Positions 9,268 through 18,572 of a stretch of 64,000 bases of DNA are shown here, piece by piece. The notes below the pieces were generated by a model. The model was not told the origin of the DNA, did not search any database, and saw only the letters and a list, made by a program, of their open reading frames with translations. The translations under genes were made by a program, and so were the position numbers. Source of the stretch: an uncultured Allomuricauda sp. (lineage in GTDB: Bacteria > Bacteroidota > Bacteroidia > Flavobacteriales > Flavobacteriaceae); contig NZ_CANMOO010000005.1 in the NCBI RefSeq assembly GCF_947499585.1, forward strand, positions 81,772-145,771, in the 5' to 3' direction. The number at the start of each line of letters is the position of its first letter. Position 1 is the stretch's first letter.

Positions 9268-10323
9268 CTATAACCATTTTTTGCGCCTAAAAATGAACAT
9301 TAACACAACAACAATAATAAGCATCACACCAAGCAGTATGTGATATCCATGTTTGTGGTGGAGTTCTGGAATATTATCAAAATTCATCCCATAAATACCG
9401 GCCAAGAAAGTTAAGGGTATAAATATGACCGAAATTAAGGTAAGGAGTTGCATCACCTTGTTCATCTTAAAGCTCAGTTCAGAAATAAACAAATCTTGAA
9501 GACCATTTAATATATCTCTTGACGAATCGATAGTATCCATTATTTGAACTGTGTGCTCGTATAGGTCGCGGATGAAAATCTGGGTATTGTCCCGTACAAC
9601 ATTACTGTCTGTTTTTGAAAATCTGGCTATGGCCTCACGTAACGGGGCAACTGACTTTCTTACAATGAGCAACTCTTTTTTGAGTTGATGAATTTTGGTC
9701 TTATCCTTTATATCCAGTTCAACCAGCATTTTTTCTTCCAAACCCTCTATGACCTCTTCTATCTCTTCCAAGACCACATAGTAATAATCGACCAGGGCAT
9801 CAACAAGTGCATATGCCAAATAATCAGCTCCACGCTGTCTAATTCTTCCCGAGCTAGATGTGATACGCTTACGTACAGCTTCAAACAAATCACTTTCGGT
9901 CTCCTGAAAAGTGATTATAAAGCCTTCATTAAAATAGATTGAAACATGTTCTTTTATTATTTCGACCCTGTTCTTATCAAAGCTAAGTGCCCTAAGTGTA
10001 ATGAAGTTTCCCTTGTCATATTCTTCGAATTTGGGGCGTTGATATGTATCTACTACACCTTCCAATACCAAGGGGTGAATATCAAAGTTATTCCCGAAGA
10101 ATTTGACCAATTCCGTATCGTGAAGTCCACGTACATCGTACCAGTCGACCTTATCGACCGGAGATTGTTTCAATTCGTTTTTTGAATGGCTATCTATTTC
10201 TTTTTCCAATAGACTGTTTCCGTCGTATTGGAGGTAATGGATAAGAACCTTGTCCACCTTTCTATTACCGGTAAAAACTACGGATCCAGGGGCCAGCCCT
10301 GTTTTTTTTCTAAGCCTGTTCAT
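9268..10323 (-). CDS. corA: CorA-family magnesium/cobalt transporter
   Basis: The 351-aa protein has a large cytoplasmic domain and two C-terminal membrane helices. The signature GIYGMNF falls at the end of the first helix, as in CorA, the pentameric divalent cation channel. Its start overlaps the stop end of the mscS gene by 14 bp, so the two are cotranscribed, mscS first. Confidence 0.93.
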   Translation of the reverse strand: MNRLRKKTGLAPGSVVFTGNRKVDKVLIHYLQYDGNSLLEKEIDSHSKNELKQSPVDKVDWYDVRGLHDTELVKFFGNNFDIHPLVLEGVVDTYQRPKFEEYDKGNFITLRALSFDKNRVEIIKEHVSIYFNEGFIITFQETESDLFEAVRKRITSSSGRIRQRGADYLAYALVDALVDYYYVVLEEIEEVIEGLEEKMLVELDIKDKTKIHQLKKELLIVRKSVAPLREAIARFSKTDSNVVRDNTQIFIRDLYEHTVQIMDTIDSSRDILNGLQDLFISELSFKMNKVMQLLTLISVIFIPLTFLAGIYGMNFDNIPELHHKHGYHILLGVMLIIVVVLMFIFRRKKWL

Positions 10324-11188
10324 GTTGTTTTCGCTCCTTTGTTGGATTGTCTTTATAAATCAATGTCCTATGGGGGAATGGAATGTCGATATTTTCCTTG
10401 TCAAATTGCAATTTAATGCTTTCCAATAGGTCGCACTGCATATTAAAGGCATCCGCACTATTTTTGGCCCAAGCAAATCCCCTGAGATTTACCGAGGATT
10501 CCCCAAGTTCAATTACCTTGACAGGGGCAACCTCCATACCTTCTGCTATTTCCTTTGGAGTTCTGTTATCAATACTCAAGGGATGGTTTATAATTTGATT
10601 TTTGACTATCTCCTTTGCTTTTTCTATATCAGAATCATACGCGATTCCGATTTCTATCCATTTACATATTTTGTCATCCCCAAAGTCTGCATTAATGATG
10701 ATTTCATCACTAATTTTTGAATTTGGGATTATAATTCGTCTATTCTCAAAATCTCTGATGACCGTGTGTCGCAAAGTGATATCCTCCACAATTCCAGTAA
10801 GCTCTCCAAGGCTTAAACGGTCATTGACCCTAAAAGGCTTGAAAATCACTATAAAAATACCACTTATGATATTTCCCAATGCGTGTTGGGAGGCAAAGCC
10901 TACGGCCACGGCTAATACTCCGGCACCTGCCAATAATGAATTTGCAAGTACTCGCAAAGAGGGCATCGTATATATTGCTATACTTATGCCTGTTACATAT
11001 AGTACAGCTCTAATCGCGTGTCGAAAAAATTTATAATTGGTTGGGTCGTTTTTCATTTCTTCCGTGGACTTTCGTATTAGCCTTTTAAAAAAAAGGTCGA
11101 CCAAATACGCCACCACAAAGGTTAGAAGGATAATTACCATGGGGATTCCAAAAGTGTCCAGATTTTTTAGGATTTCTTCTTTCATCAT
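10310..11188 (-). CDS. Mechanosensitive ion channel (MscS family), second copy
   Basis: The 292-aa protein has three N-terminal membrane segments, the pore-lining SLLAGAGVLAVAVGFASQHA stretch and a soluble C-terminal domain ending FPHRTLIYKD. It is clearly paralogous to, but diverged from, the channel at 4511. It forms an overlapping operon with corA. Two MscS channels plus CorA and cardiolipin synthase point to osmotic and envelope homeostasis. Confidence 0.9.
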   Translation of the reverse strand: MMKEEILKNLDTFGIPMVIILLTFVVAYLVDLFFKRLIRKSTEEMKNDPTNYKFFRHAIRAVLYVTGISIAIYTMPSLRVLANSLLAGAGVLAVAVGFASQHALGNIISGIFIVIFKPFRVNDRLSLGELTGIVEDITLRHTVIRDFENRRIIIPNSKISDEIIINADFGDDKICKWIEIGIAYDSDIEKAKEIVKNQIINHPLSIDNRTPKEIAEGMEVAPVKVIELGESSVNLRGFAWAKNSADAFNMQCDLLESIKLQFDKENIDIPFPHRTLIYKDNPTKERKQHEQA

Positions 11189-11542
11189 TATACATACTTT
11201 ATTAAAGTATCAACAATGTAATCATTTTACACTACAAGCGTGGCAGGTATACAGAGATACACCATGGACGATAAAGAACCAATCAATTTAATAATTGGTG
11301 AGGCATGAAATAGTGCTGACAGGTAAAATTGGTATGATGTAAATTAGGCCCTGCAAAACCACTGCTTTGTGCAACAGATTAGAAGAAATAACAAAGTCCC
11401 AATGGAAATTCAATATTTGGATCTATCTCTAGCATGGGGTCAACATATTTTTAAAATTGTTAAGTTCATTGATTTCTGATGTGATGTTGGGCATAATGGA
11501 TGTAACTTCGTTCTCAAACAAATTCGGCCATTAGGGCCTTGT
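11189..11542. other. Intergenic region between divergent genes
   Basis: This 354-bp gap separates mscS (minus) from the acyltransferase-like gene (plus). I see no ORF with coding character, no repeat of the SR type and no structured RNA. It should hold both promoters, which I could not assign. Confidence 0.35.
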
Positions 11543-12631
11543 ATGGCTACAATGACAAAAGGAAAAAAAAACGATAGACTTTATTTCATAGACGCCATTA
11601 GAGCTTGGGCAATTTTAATGATGTTGCAAGGTCATTTTGTAACAGCCCTATTAGCTGATGTATATCGTGATAATGGTAATCTGTTTTTTTCTATTTGGAG
11701 TTATTTTCGCGGGGTTACGGCGCCCTTGTTCTTTACGGTTTCCGGCTTCATCTTTACCTTCTTACTAGTGCGGCAATATGACCAAGGTCTTGCTAACCCT
11801 CGAGTTAAAAAAGGAATTAAAAGAGGTGTTCAGCTCATGGCAATAGGGTATCTGTTGCAAATACGCTTCGCTATGGTATTTATAGGGGGTATCAACGATT
11901 CTTATGACATAGTACATGTACTACAATGTCTGGGTTTGTCCATAATATTGATTGTACTGGTTTATCTGGTTTCTTTTAAATTCAAAAGAGCGGTCTTTTC
12001 CGTGCTTTTGTGTTCAATGACCATTCTGCTGTTTATTTTCAAATCCAGTTACGAGCAATGGGATTATTCTTTCATCCCCGAATTTTTCTCCAACTATTTT
12101 ACAAAGGCGAATGGTTCGGTCTTTACGATAGTACCTTGGTTCGGGTTTGCTTCCTTTGGTGGCTTTTTGGCAGTAGTTTTCTCAAATAACCATGCCAAAC
12201 CTAATTTTTATAGGAACGCAATTATAACTATCGTTTGTACGGGATTTATTTTGGTGGCCAACTCCTATGAAATTATCAGGGACCTTAAGGAATTGACCGG
12301 TTTACAATTTTTCCAAGACACCTTACAAAACACCTATCTTTTTGCCCGTTTAGGTGTTATATTGTTTGTTTTCGCATTTTTTGTTCTCTTTCGCCAATAC
12401 TTCAAAAGCAAGCTGCTCTTAAAAATAGGGCAAAAGACCTTGCCTATTTATGTATTACATTCTATAATGCTCTATGGAAGTATTACAGGATTTGGACTAA
12501 GTAGGTTCTTTTATCATTCTTTATCACCTACATCGGTCATTTTGGGAGTAACTTTTTTTGTTGTTCTAGTCAGTGCAACTGTCATGATCGTGGATGGAAA
12601 AATGAAAACGATAAAAATATGGTTCCGATAA
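11543..12631 (+). CDS. Multi-pass membrane acyltransferase-like protein (HGSNAT/DUF1624 type)
   Basis: The 362-aa protein has about ten membrane helices. Its N-terminus RLYFIDAIRAWAILMMLQGH matches the RxxxxDxxRGxxxxxMxxxH opening of the heparan-alpha-glucosaminide N-acetyltransferase/DUF1624 group and the related acyltransferase 3 superfamily. Such proteins move acetyl groups across membranes onto sugars. The substrate cannot be inferred. It is convergent with the AraC gene at 12642, 10 bp between stops. Confidence 0.6.
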   Translation: MATMTKGKKNDRLYFIDAIRAWAILMMLQGHFVTALLADVYRDNGNLFFSIWSYFRGVTAPLFFTVSGFIFTFLLVRQYDQGLANPRVKKGIKRGVQLMAIGYLLQIRFAMVFIGGINDSYDIVHVLQCLGLSIILIVLVYLVSFKFKRAVFSVLLCSMTILLFIFKSSYEQWDYSFIPEFFSNYFTKANGSVFTIVPWFGFASFGGFLAVVFSNNHAKPNFYRNAIITIVCTGFILVANSYEIIRDLKELTGLQFFQDTLQNTYLFARLGVILFVFAFFVLFRQYFKSKLLLKIGQKTLPIYVLHSIMLYGSITGFGLSRFFYHSLSPTSVILGVTFFVVLVSATVMIVDGKMKTIKIWFR

Positions 12632-12641
12632 ACTGTTGGTT

Positions 12642-13514
12642 TTACGGGATCCTCATTTTGTGCAAATTCTTCTTTCTATAGAGCGTTGGGGTAGTTCCAA
12701 TCACATTATTGAATGACTTATAGAAGTGAGGTATGCTGTTGAAGCCAACCCTGATTGAAATTACATTCACCTTAAGGTCTGTGTTAAGGAGCAAATTACA
12801 TGCTCTTTGAATCCTGAATTCATTTAACATGGTTTTGAAAGTCTTCCCGGTTGTACCAACAAAAAAGCGACAGAAAGACGTTTCCGTCATAGACAATTCT
12901 TTCGCGACACTTCTTGTGCTTATCAGGTTTTGATAGCCATCATTAATAATATCCAAAACCTTTCGAATCCTTTCCATGTCCCCTTTGGTAGATGAAACCA
13001 ATCTTCCCGCACCTAAATTTATCTTATAGGGGGAACGCTGAATTTCACCCAGAATCTCAAACAGTTTTAAGAGCCTAAGAGCTGGTTTATGATTCATCAT
13101 TTCAGAAATAAGGGAACCGATATCATGTTTTGATCCGTGCTCGATATAAATACCGGTCTCCGCTTCCATCAGAAGCTCTTTCAATTGTCGAAACTCCTTA
13201 AAGGTTTCAGCTATCCTTTCAATCTTTTCCTGCCCTATTTGAATGATATATTGCTCACTATCATCGGTTGTACGTCCATAATAGAAGGTATTATGGGGAA
13301 TATTTGGACCAACTATGAAAAGGTCACCATTCTGGAAATGACTAATGGTGGTATCTATATATCTCGCCCCATTCCCCTTTGGCACATATACCAGTTCAAA
13401 TTCAGGATGGAAATGCCAAAAATCAAAACATCTGGGAGTAGGCCGTTTTTGGTGCAGCATGTAAAATGACGACTGCTTTTGCGGTCTTATTTCCTCTAAT
13501 CTTGGCTTGTTCAT
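12642..13514 (-). CDS. AraC family regulator with N-terminal cupin
   Basis: The 290-aa protein has an N-terminal cupin-like sugar-binding domain (FWHFHPEFELVYVPKGNGAR and GDLFIVGPNIPH) and a C-terminal AraC DNA-binding domain (ISTRSVAKELSMTETSFCR to the last ~20 residues). It is divergent from the GH15-like gene across 136 bp. The usual logic for such pairs is that it regulates the neighbouring sugar genes in response to a carbohydrate; this is inference from arrangement. Confidence 0.85.
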   Translation of the reverse strand: MNKPRLEEIRPQKQSSFYMLHQKRPTPRCFDFWHFHPEFELVYVPKGNGARYIDTTISHFQNGDLFIVGPNIPHNTFYYGRTTDDSEQYIIQIGQEKIERIAETFKEFRQLKELLMEAETGIYIEHGSKHDIGSLISEMMNHKPALRLLKLFEILGEIQRSPYKINLGAGRLVSSTKGDMERIRKVLDIINDGYQNLISTRSVAKELSMTETSFCRFFVGTTGKTFKTMLNEFRIQRACNLLLNTDLKVNVISIRVGFNSIPHFYKSFNNVIGTTPTLYRKKNLHKMRIP

Positions 13515-13650
13515 GTGCTAAATTTTCAATAAAAATATAAAATAAGACAATCTTGATTAAAAATTGGATAATCGGAAATAGGAATACCAATGCCAAAAGC
13601 TGGAATTTAGAGCCTTATTTCTTACAGAAAAGCAACACCATTATATATTC

Positions 13651-14760
13651 ATGAAATCCAGAGAAAAAATGGGAAAAACCCGGTCTGAACTGGTCAAGAT
13701 AAGTCTGGAACTGTTGAAGGAGCACCAGCATAGCTCTGGCTCTTTTCCCGCTAGTCCCAATTTTGAAGAATTCAACTACTGTTTTTTACGGGATGCCAGT
13801 TATTGCGCCTATGCTTTGCTGTTATACGGTGAGGCCGGAAGGTGTAAAAAATTCCTTCAGTGGTGTCATAATGCCATATTAGCTTGTTCAGATAATATTG
13901 AAGCCGTAAAACGTAAGGCATTGGGAAGCGACCATATAGAAACCAATGAATTTCTTGCCGTCCGCTTTGAACTTGATGGTAGCCTTGACAGAAGTGATTG
14001 GCCCAACTTTCAAATCGATTGCTATGGGGCATGGCTATGGTGTTTGGAGGAATACGTTGCTATGACGGGTGACCAAGAGTTTTTGTTGGAAGTCCGGACT
14101 TCTGTTGAGCTTACGGTTTCCTATCTTGAGACCGTATGGACCTTTGCCTGTTTTGATTGTTGGGAGGAACACAATTATAGAAGACATACATCATCCCTCG
14201 TCTGTGTGGCAGGTGGCTTAAATTCCGTAACTCGATTGTATGGTAATCGAGATGCTGAGCAATTGGCGGAAAAAGTTCACCACCAAATATTGAAAACAAT
14301 AACCCCCGATGGGATTTTTCCAAAGTTCCTTACTGGATATGGTATTGACTCAAGCAACATATGGTTATCTGTGCCATTCAACGTGATTCCCAGAGATGCT
14401 CCGGCGATGGCCAGAACGATAGAGGTAATGGAGTCCAATTTAAAAAGGGGTGGAGGGCTATATAGGTATCCAGAAGATTCCTATTACGGCGGTGGTCGTT
14501 GGCCATTGCTCAACTCCTTTTTGGCTTGGCACAAAATCGAAATAGGTGAGGTCGATGAAGCCGAAGAACTACTTTTTTGGGTTGAGGGCCAAGCGGACGA
14601 TAATGGCCACTTCCCCGAGAATAATTATGAAATTCCATTACATCCAGAAAATACCCAGAAATGGATAGATAAGTGGGGTATCCGGGTATCAACGCCATTG
14701 TTATGGACCCAGGCAATGTACTTGATCGCCATTCACTTTTTAAATGGAAGAAACAATTGA
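13651..14760 (+). CDS. GH15-like (alpha/alpha)6-barrel glycosidase or relative
   Basis: The 369-aa protein has signatures of the glucoamylase/trehalase GH15 fold: YCFLRDASYCAYALLLYGEA near residues 47-66 (compare the WPRDA of GH15) and FDCWEEHNY near residue 170, whose Glu would be the general acid. It lacks the N-terminal beta domain, so it is shorter than typical GH15 enzymes. No signal peptide is visible, suggesting a cytoplasmic enzyme. It heads a three-gene unit with 14777 and gntK and faces the cupin AraC regulator. Confidence 0.7.
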   Translation: MKSREKMGKTRSELVKISLELLKEHQHSSGSFPASPNFEEFNYCFLRDASYCAYALLLYGEAGRCKKFLQWCHNAILACSDNIEAVKRKALGSDHIETNEFLAVRFELDGSLDRSDWPNFQIDCYGAWLWCLEEYVAMTGDQEFLLEVRTSVELTVSYLETVWTFACFDCWEEHNYRRHTSSLVCVAGGLNSVTRLYGNRDAEQLAEKVHHQILKTITPDGIFPKFLTGYGIDSSNIWLSVPFNVIPRDAPAMARTIEVMESNLKRGGGLYRYPEDSYYGGGRWPLLNSFLAWHKIEIGEVDEAEELLFWVEGQADDNGHFPENNYEIPLHPENTQKWIDKWGIRVSTPLLWTQAMYLIAIHFLNGRNN

Positions 14761-14776
14761 CCAAGGAATATATTCC

Positions 14777-15136
14777 ATGAAGCCCAAAACTGAATTGTTG
14801 TTCTCCTATGGTACGCTACAAATGGAAAAGGTTCAGCTTGAGACCTATGGAAGGAAGCTTATGGGAACCAAGGATGCCCTTTCTGGATATTCGCTAGGTG
14901 AGGTAGAAATCAAGAACCAAGAGGTACTATTGAAGAGCAACTTAAAATTCCATCCTATCGCGATTAAAACAAATGATATTTATAATCTGGTTGAAGGCCA
15001 TGTTTATGAGATAACAGAGGAAGAGCTACAGGAAACAGATAAATATGAGGTCGGCAATTACAAAAGGGTATTGGAGAAATTCCAATCGGGCAAAAAAGCC
15101 TGGATTTATGTGGCGGACGAATTTGTCTATGAATAA
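14777..15136 (+). CDS. Gamma-glutamylcyclotransferase / AIG2-like protein
   Basis: From ATG at 14777 the protein has 119 aa and opens with the LLFSYGTLQ substrate-binding loop characteristic of the AIG2/GGCT fold. A Glu-rich middle (VEGHVYEITEEELQ) and DKYE motif follow. An in-frame ATG at 14744 would overlap the GH15 gene and adds residues before the conserved core, so I prefer 14777. The stop is immediately followed by the ATG of gluconokinase. The real substrate is unknown. Confidence 0.75.
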   Translation: MKPKTELLFSYGTLQMEKVQLETYGRKLMGTKDALSGYSLGEVEIKNQEVLLKSNLKFHPIAIKTNDIYNLVEGHVYEITEEELQETDKYEVGNYKRVLEKFQSGKKAWIYVADEFVYE

Positions 15137-15622
15137 ATGATCGCTGTAGTTATGGGTGTTAGTGGGTCGGGCAAGACGTCCGTTGGGAAAAAGCTGGCGG
15201 AAAGATTATCCATCCCTTTCCATGATGCCGATGATTATCATTCCGCTGCCAACAAAGACAAAATGGCAAATGGCATTCCTTTGAACGATGCAGATAGACT
15301 TCCATGGCTTGAGGAACTGAGCAATTTGCTTTTGGAGTGGCATTCTGATAAGGGTGCGGTATTGGCTTGTTCAGCGCTCAAGGAATCTTACCGTACTATA
15401 TTAAACTCTAAAGTGGAAGATATAAAATGGGTTTACCTTTATGGTTCAGAGGAAGTCCTTAAGTCCAGAATCGAAAAACGATTGGGCCATTTCATGAAGA
15501 TTGAAATGCTAGATTCTCAAATCGAGGCTTTGGAACCACCTGACTATGGCTATCATTGTCCCTTGACAGATACACCAGAAGATATTGTCGATTCGTTTGT
15601 CAGAACTCTTCAAATTAATTGA
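15137..15622 (+). CDS. gntK: Gluconokinase
   Basis: The 161-aa protein has the P-loop MGVSGSGKTSVGKKLA at residues 6-21 and the GntK-specific HDADDYHSAANKDKMANGIP and DRLPWL motifs. The enzyme phosphorylates gluconate to 6-phosphogluconate for the pentose phosphate or Entner-Doudoroff route. It is translationally adjacent to the GGCT-like gene. It is the last gene before the serine recombinase and cassette array. Confidence 0.92.
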   Translation: MIAVVMGVSGSGKTSVGKKLAERLSIPFHDADDYHSAANKDKMANGIPLNDADRLPWLEELSNLLLEWHSDKGAVLACSALKESYRTILNSKVEDIKWVYLYGSEEVLKSRIEKRLGHFMKIEMLDSQIEALEPPDYGYHCPLTDTPEDIVDSFVRTLQIN

Positions 15623-15873
15623 GTTGAATTGAGTGCTAAAAAACGGCCATTTTATGAAACCGCCTTTTTAAAAATTAAAGGTATTCTGCTAGAGTCCCAT
15701 TCTTGGTCTCTTTTAGTATTCTCGTTAATTCACTTTTTATGGGACGCTTGCTAGTATACATAACCCACCGTTTAATTGAACTTTTGCACTAACACAAGTT
15801 CATTGATAATAAGGAGTTTACTTTTTCCGTACACTTAAATAGTTTACCTTATATACCCTTTATTGCCCCTAAG

Positions 15874-16548
15874 ATGAAGTTCGGATATGCAAGGGTGAGC
15901 ACAAAATCCCAAAAACACGATTTACAGGTGGATGCCTTTCTGAAGGAAGGAATCAAATCCAAGAACATTTATGCGGATATATCATCAGGTGCAAAAGCAG
16001 AACGAAAGGGACTGGATGAACTGCTGTCCATTTTGAGGGAGGGTGATACACTTGTGGTTTGGAAACTGGACAGAATTGCCAGAAGCCTTTCACATCTGAC
16101 CAAGCTCATTGAGGATTTTGAACAAAAGGGCATCCACTTCAAAAGCATTCAGGAAAACTTTATTGATACTACATCACCGCACGGGAGGTTCATATTCAAC
16201 CTGTTCGCATCGGTTGCCCAATTGGATAGGGACATCATCATTGAACGGACACGGGCAGGGCTGGAGAGTTCAAGGCGACGGGGGATGAAAATCGGTCGGA
16301 AGCCTGGTCTGAGCAATCAGGCATTGCACAAAGCCATGTTGGCGGAACGGTACTATAGGGACAATAAATTGAGTGTTGAGGAAATCATGAAGCTCATTGA
16401 TGTTGGATCCAAAAAGACCCTCTATAAATATCTGGCATACCAAGGAAGGCGAAAGTGTCTAGAGTGTGGAACGCTTTTCTGGGACAAGAAGCAAAACTTG
16501 GACAAGGCATATTGTAAAATGCACAAAAGGAAAATCAAATCCAATTGA
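15874..16548 (+). CDS. Small serine recombinase with C-terminal zinc ribbon, at the head of the cassette array
   Basis: The 224-aa protein begins with a resolvase/invertase catalytic domain: KFGYARVSTKSQ with the nucleophile Ser9, DISSGAKAERKGLDELL, and WKLDRIARSLSHL. A long helix and an HTH-like segment follow (residues ~150-195). Unlike standard resolvases it then adds a Cys4/His zinc-ribbon-like tail (CLECG near residue 196, YCKMH near residue 214). The first copy of the 19-bp SR repeat lies 63 bp after its stop, and all nearby cassettes read the same way. Role in moving SR cassettes is inferred from this position. Confidence 0.85.
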   Translation: MKFGYARVSTKSQKHDLQVDAFLKEGIKSKNIYADISSGAKAERKGLDELLSILREGDTLVVWKLDRIARSLSHLTKLIEDFEQKGIHFKSIQENFIDTTSPHGRFIFNLFASVAQLDRDIIIERTRAGLESSRRRGMKIGRKPGLSNQALHKAMLAERYYRDNKLSVEEIMKLIDVGSKKTLYKYLAYQGRRKCLECGTLFWDKKQNLDKAYCKMHKRKIKSN

Positions 16549-16629
16549 CTGTTTTACTCTCCTTTCACCGAAAACCCAATTTTTAATAAATGGGATTTTC
16601 CTACATTTATGAAAATTCAAATAAAGGAT

Positions 16630-16717
16630 AACCATTTGCAAATGAATAATATTCGAATAGTAACATTAATACAGCTCTACGTATAATGGATATATGATCA
16701 TTGATCATATACAATTG
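16630..16717 (+). repeat. LR element copy 1, attI-like
   Basis: This ~88-bp element directly follows SR 16612 and recurs at 22729 and 27873 with only a few differences. It holds a conserved 14-codon ORF (MNNIRIVTLIQLYV), a TATAAT box, a near-perfect 9-bp inverted repeat (ATATGATCA / TGATCATAT) and ends CAATTG. An integron cassette starts at the next base (TTGTGC), as at an attI crossover point. No integrase gene flanks it. Confidence 0.75.
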
Positions 16718-16747
16718 TTGTGCTTCATTATGACCAACCGCTAACCA

Positions 16748-17473
16748 ATGATAAAATTCTTTAGAAAAATTAGAAAAAACTTACTTTCAGAAGGAAAAAC
16801 TGAAAAGTATTTTAAGTATGCTATTGGAGAAATTGTTCTTGTCGTTATTGGAATTTTGATTGCGCTTTCGATAAATAATTGGAATAGTAAGAATCAAGAA
16901 AAAAATAAATTAGTTGACTCTTATAAAAGCATTGTAGACGAAATTGCATTTGTGAGCCCTATTATAGAAAATCAATATGCAAGAAATGACTCAACAATAA
17001 TATATATTCAAAAATCTTTAAAACTATTAGAAAACAATAATTACGACTCAATAAATCAATTAAATTTTAACCTCAAAGGATTTAACAGATTAGCTCGATT
17101 AAAATATAACTTCCCAGTTATTTTAGGTTTTATCGAAAAAACAAATCCTGAAATAATTGAAAATAAAAAACTATTAAAGTTACTTCAAGACTTTAAATCC
17201 CAATTAACGTTTCTAGATGTTTATCATACTTATATGATTGATTCATTTCAAAATCTAATATCCCCATATACAATGAAAAACTTAAAGTTTTCGGAAAAAT
17301 ATAATACTCTTGAATTAATCAAAAGAGAAGATATAATTGATAATTTGGAACTAACCAATCTTCTGAACTTAAAATTAGAAACTGATAAAGGATCCTCTCA
17401 AAGATTAAAGAAAATAGTTAATACTATGAATGAACTAAAAAGTGAAATTAAAAGTGAGTTAAATAAAAAATAA
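16748..17473 (+). CDS. DUF6090 family membrane protein, integron cassette 1
   Basis: The 241-aa protein has the typical DUF6090 opening MIKFFRKIRKNLLSEGK, one transmembrane helix at residues ~28-44 (GEIVLVVIGILIALSINNWN) and a long helical extracytoplasmic region. The family is widespread in Bacteroidota and has no established function. The gene fills integron-type cassette 16718-17603, with core GTTGTGC at its start exactly complementary to GCACAAC at 17479. Its AT content is higher than the genes left of the recombinase. Confidence 0.8.
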   Translation: MIKFFRKIRKNLLSEGKTEKYFKYAIGEIVLVVIGILIALSINNWNSKNQEKNKLVDSYKSIVDEIAFVSPIIENQYARNDSTIIYIQKSLKLLENNNYDSINQLNFNLKGFNRLARLKYNFPVILGFIEKTNPEIIENKKLLKLLQDFKSQLTFLDVYHTYMIDSFQNLISPYTMKNLKFSEKYNTLELIKREDIIDNLELTNLLNLKLETDKGSSQRLKKIVNTMNELKSEIKSELNKK

Positions 17474-17478
17474 CGAAA

Positions 17479-17609
17479 GCACAACAATGGCTATAAGTAA
17501 TTGCTTGTTCCCGCCTACTTCTGAAAATCCTCGAGGATTTTCAGCTTGGTGCGTACTTGCAAAGTTAAGTGCTAACCCACGCAACTACTCATAGCCGAGA
17601 CCGTTAGGT
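17479..17609 (+). repeat. attC-type recombination site of cassette 1
   Basis: R'' GCACAAC (17479-17485) is followed by AATGGCTAT. The downstream side reads ATAGCCGAGACC before R' GTTAGGT (17603-17609). Inner arms pair (GGCTAT with ATAGCC, ATTGC with GCAAC), giving the folded-strand structure of attC sites. The 131-bp length is within the known attC range. Confidence 0.85.
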
Positions 17610-17633
17610 GTAATTAAACACTCATAGATAATA

Positions 17634-18368
17634 ATGGAAAAGAAAGTACTTCTTATAATTGAGATATTAGCTTTAAGTGTTTGCTTAATTAGTGGCGTGC
17701 TTTGGATTATATATCCGACTGAACCTTATGAACCTACCTTTGCTGTTTCTGGACTTACATTTATTATAACAGAAGTATATAGAAGATTAAAAACTAAACA
17801 AAACTCTAATCATTCTTTTTTAGAAATTGATTCTGAAAACACTTTATTGTGTAAGTATATGGATGGTGGTAAAATGAATGGGCATATTGCTTTATTGTTT
17901 TATGGACTTAAAATTGTAAATGCATCCGAAAATTCATTTACCATAAAAGACGTTAAACTTGAATACACCTATAACTCTAAAAAGTATTCAGTCATTTCGA
18001 ATGTAGTTATCACTGGGACAGTTTTCAGTCCACAGACTAAAAAAGATCTAGATTCTTTAATCGTATATGTTGACAATGTTCAAGTTGTTATAATGGGGTG
18101 GGAAAACATTAGAACGAAAATTGGAGAACATCCAATAATTGAAAAAAATGGTGTTTTATCTGGTAGCGCATTATTCCTTTTAGAATTTAAAGAAATTCAA
18201 GAGATTCGTAAAATCGATGATTTCCAAATTACAATTTCTGACCATTCTAAAAAATATTCGAAACACCCAATCAAAATTGAAGAAGAATGGATAGAAAGAG
18301 GGGGGAAATCTTCTGTAAAACCGAGAAACTTCACGTCCGATGGTAATGGAAAAATAAACTACACCTAA
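17634..18368 (+). CDS. Membrane-anchored protein of unknown function, integron cassette 2
   Basis: The 244-aa protein has two hydrophobic segments near the N-terminus (residues ~5-28 and ~37-47) followed by a beta-rich soluble domain of about 190 residues. I do not recognise it. It occupies cassette 17604-18553: the start TTAGGTGTA is complementary over ten bases to the end TACACCTAAC at 18360-18369, so this cassette was once a closed circle in the integron sense. Confidence 0.7.
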   Translation: MEKKVLLIIEILALSVCLISGVLWIIYPTEPYEPTFAVSGLTFIITEVYRRLKTKQNSNHSFLEIDSENTLLCKYMDGGKMNGHIALLFYGLKIVNASENSFTIKDVKLEYTYNSKKYSVISNVVITGTVFSPQTKKDLDSLIVYVDNVQVVIMGWENIRTKIGEHPIIEKNGVLSGSALFLLEFKEIQEIRKIDDFQITISDHSKKYSKHPIKIEEEWIERGGKSSVKPRNFTSDGNGKINYT

Positions 18369-18559
18369 CAACGTGTATAAAACATAGCTAGCAAGTGCTA
18401 AACCAAAAGGTTTGTGCTGATTTGCAGAGACCGCCAAATTTTTAAATTTGGCTTTAAAAAATGATATATTAAAAACAAAATATAAAAATTCGGCTATGTG
18501 TTAATCCGAAAAGTTAGTGTCTTTTTGTACGCTACGTTTCATACACAAGACCGTTGAAA
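18363..18559 (+). repeat. attC-type site of cassette 2, running into SR
   Basis: R'' ACCTAAC is at 18363-18369 and R' GTTGAAA at 18553-18559. The arm GTGTATAAAACATAGC pairs with GCTACGTTTCATACAC on the other side, a long imperfect stem. R' overlaps the first bases of the SR that starts at 18557, so integron group 1 ends exactly at the SR array. Confidence 0.85.
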
Positions 18560-18572
18560 GTTCAAATAAAGG

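Noticed and set aside
15790..15816. An SR-like copy upstream of the serine recombinase (CAAGTTCATTGATAATAAGGAG)
   Set aside because: It matches the first seven bases and a few purines but has an insertion in the middle; likely chance in AT-rich DNA.
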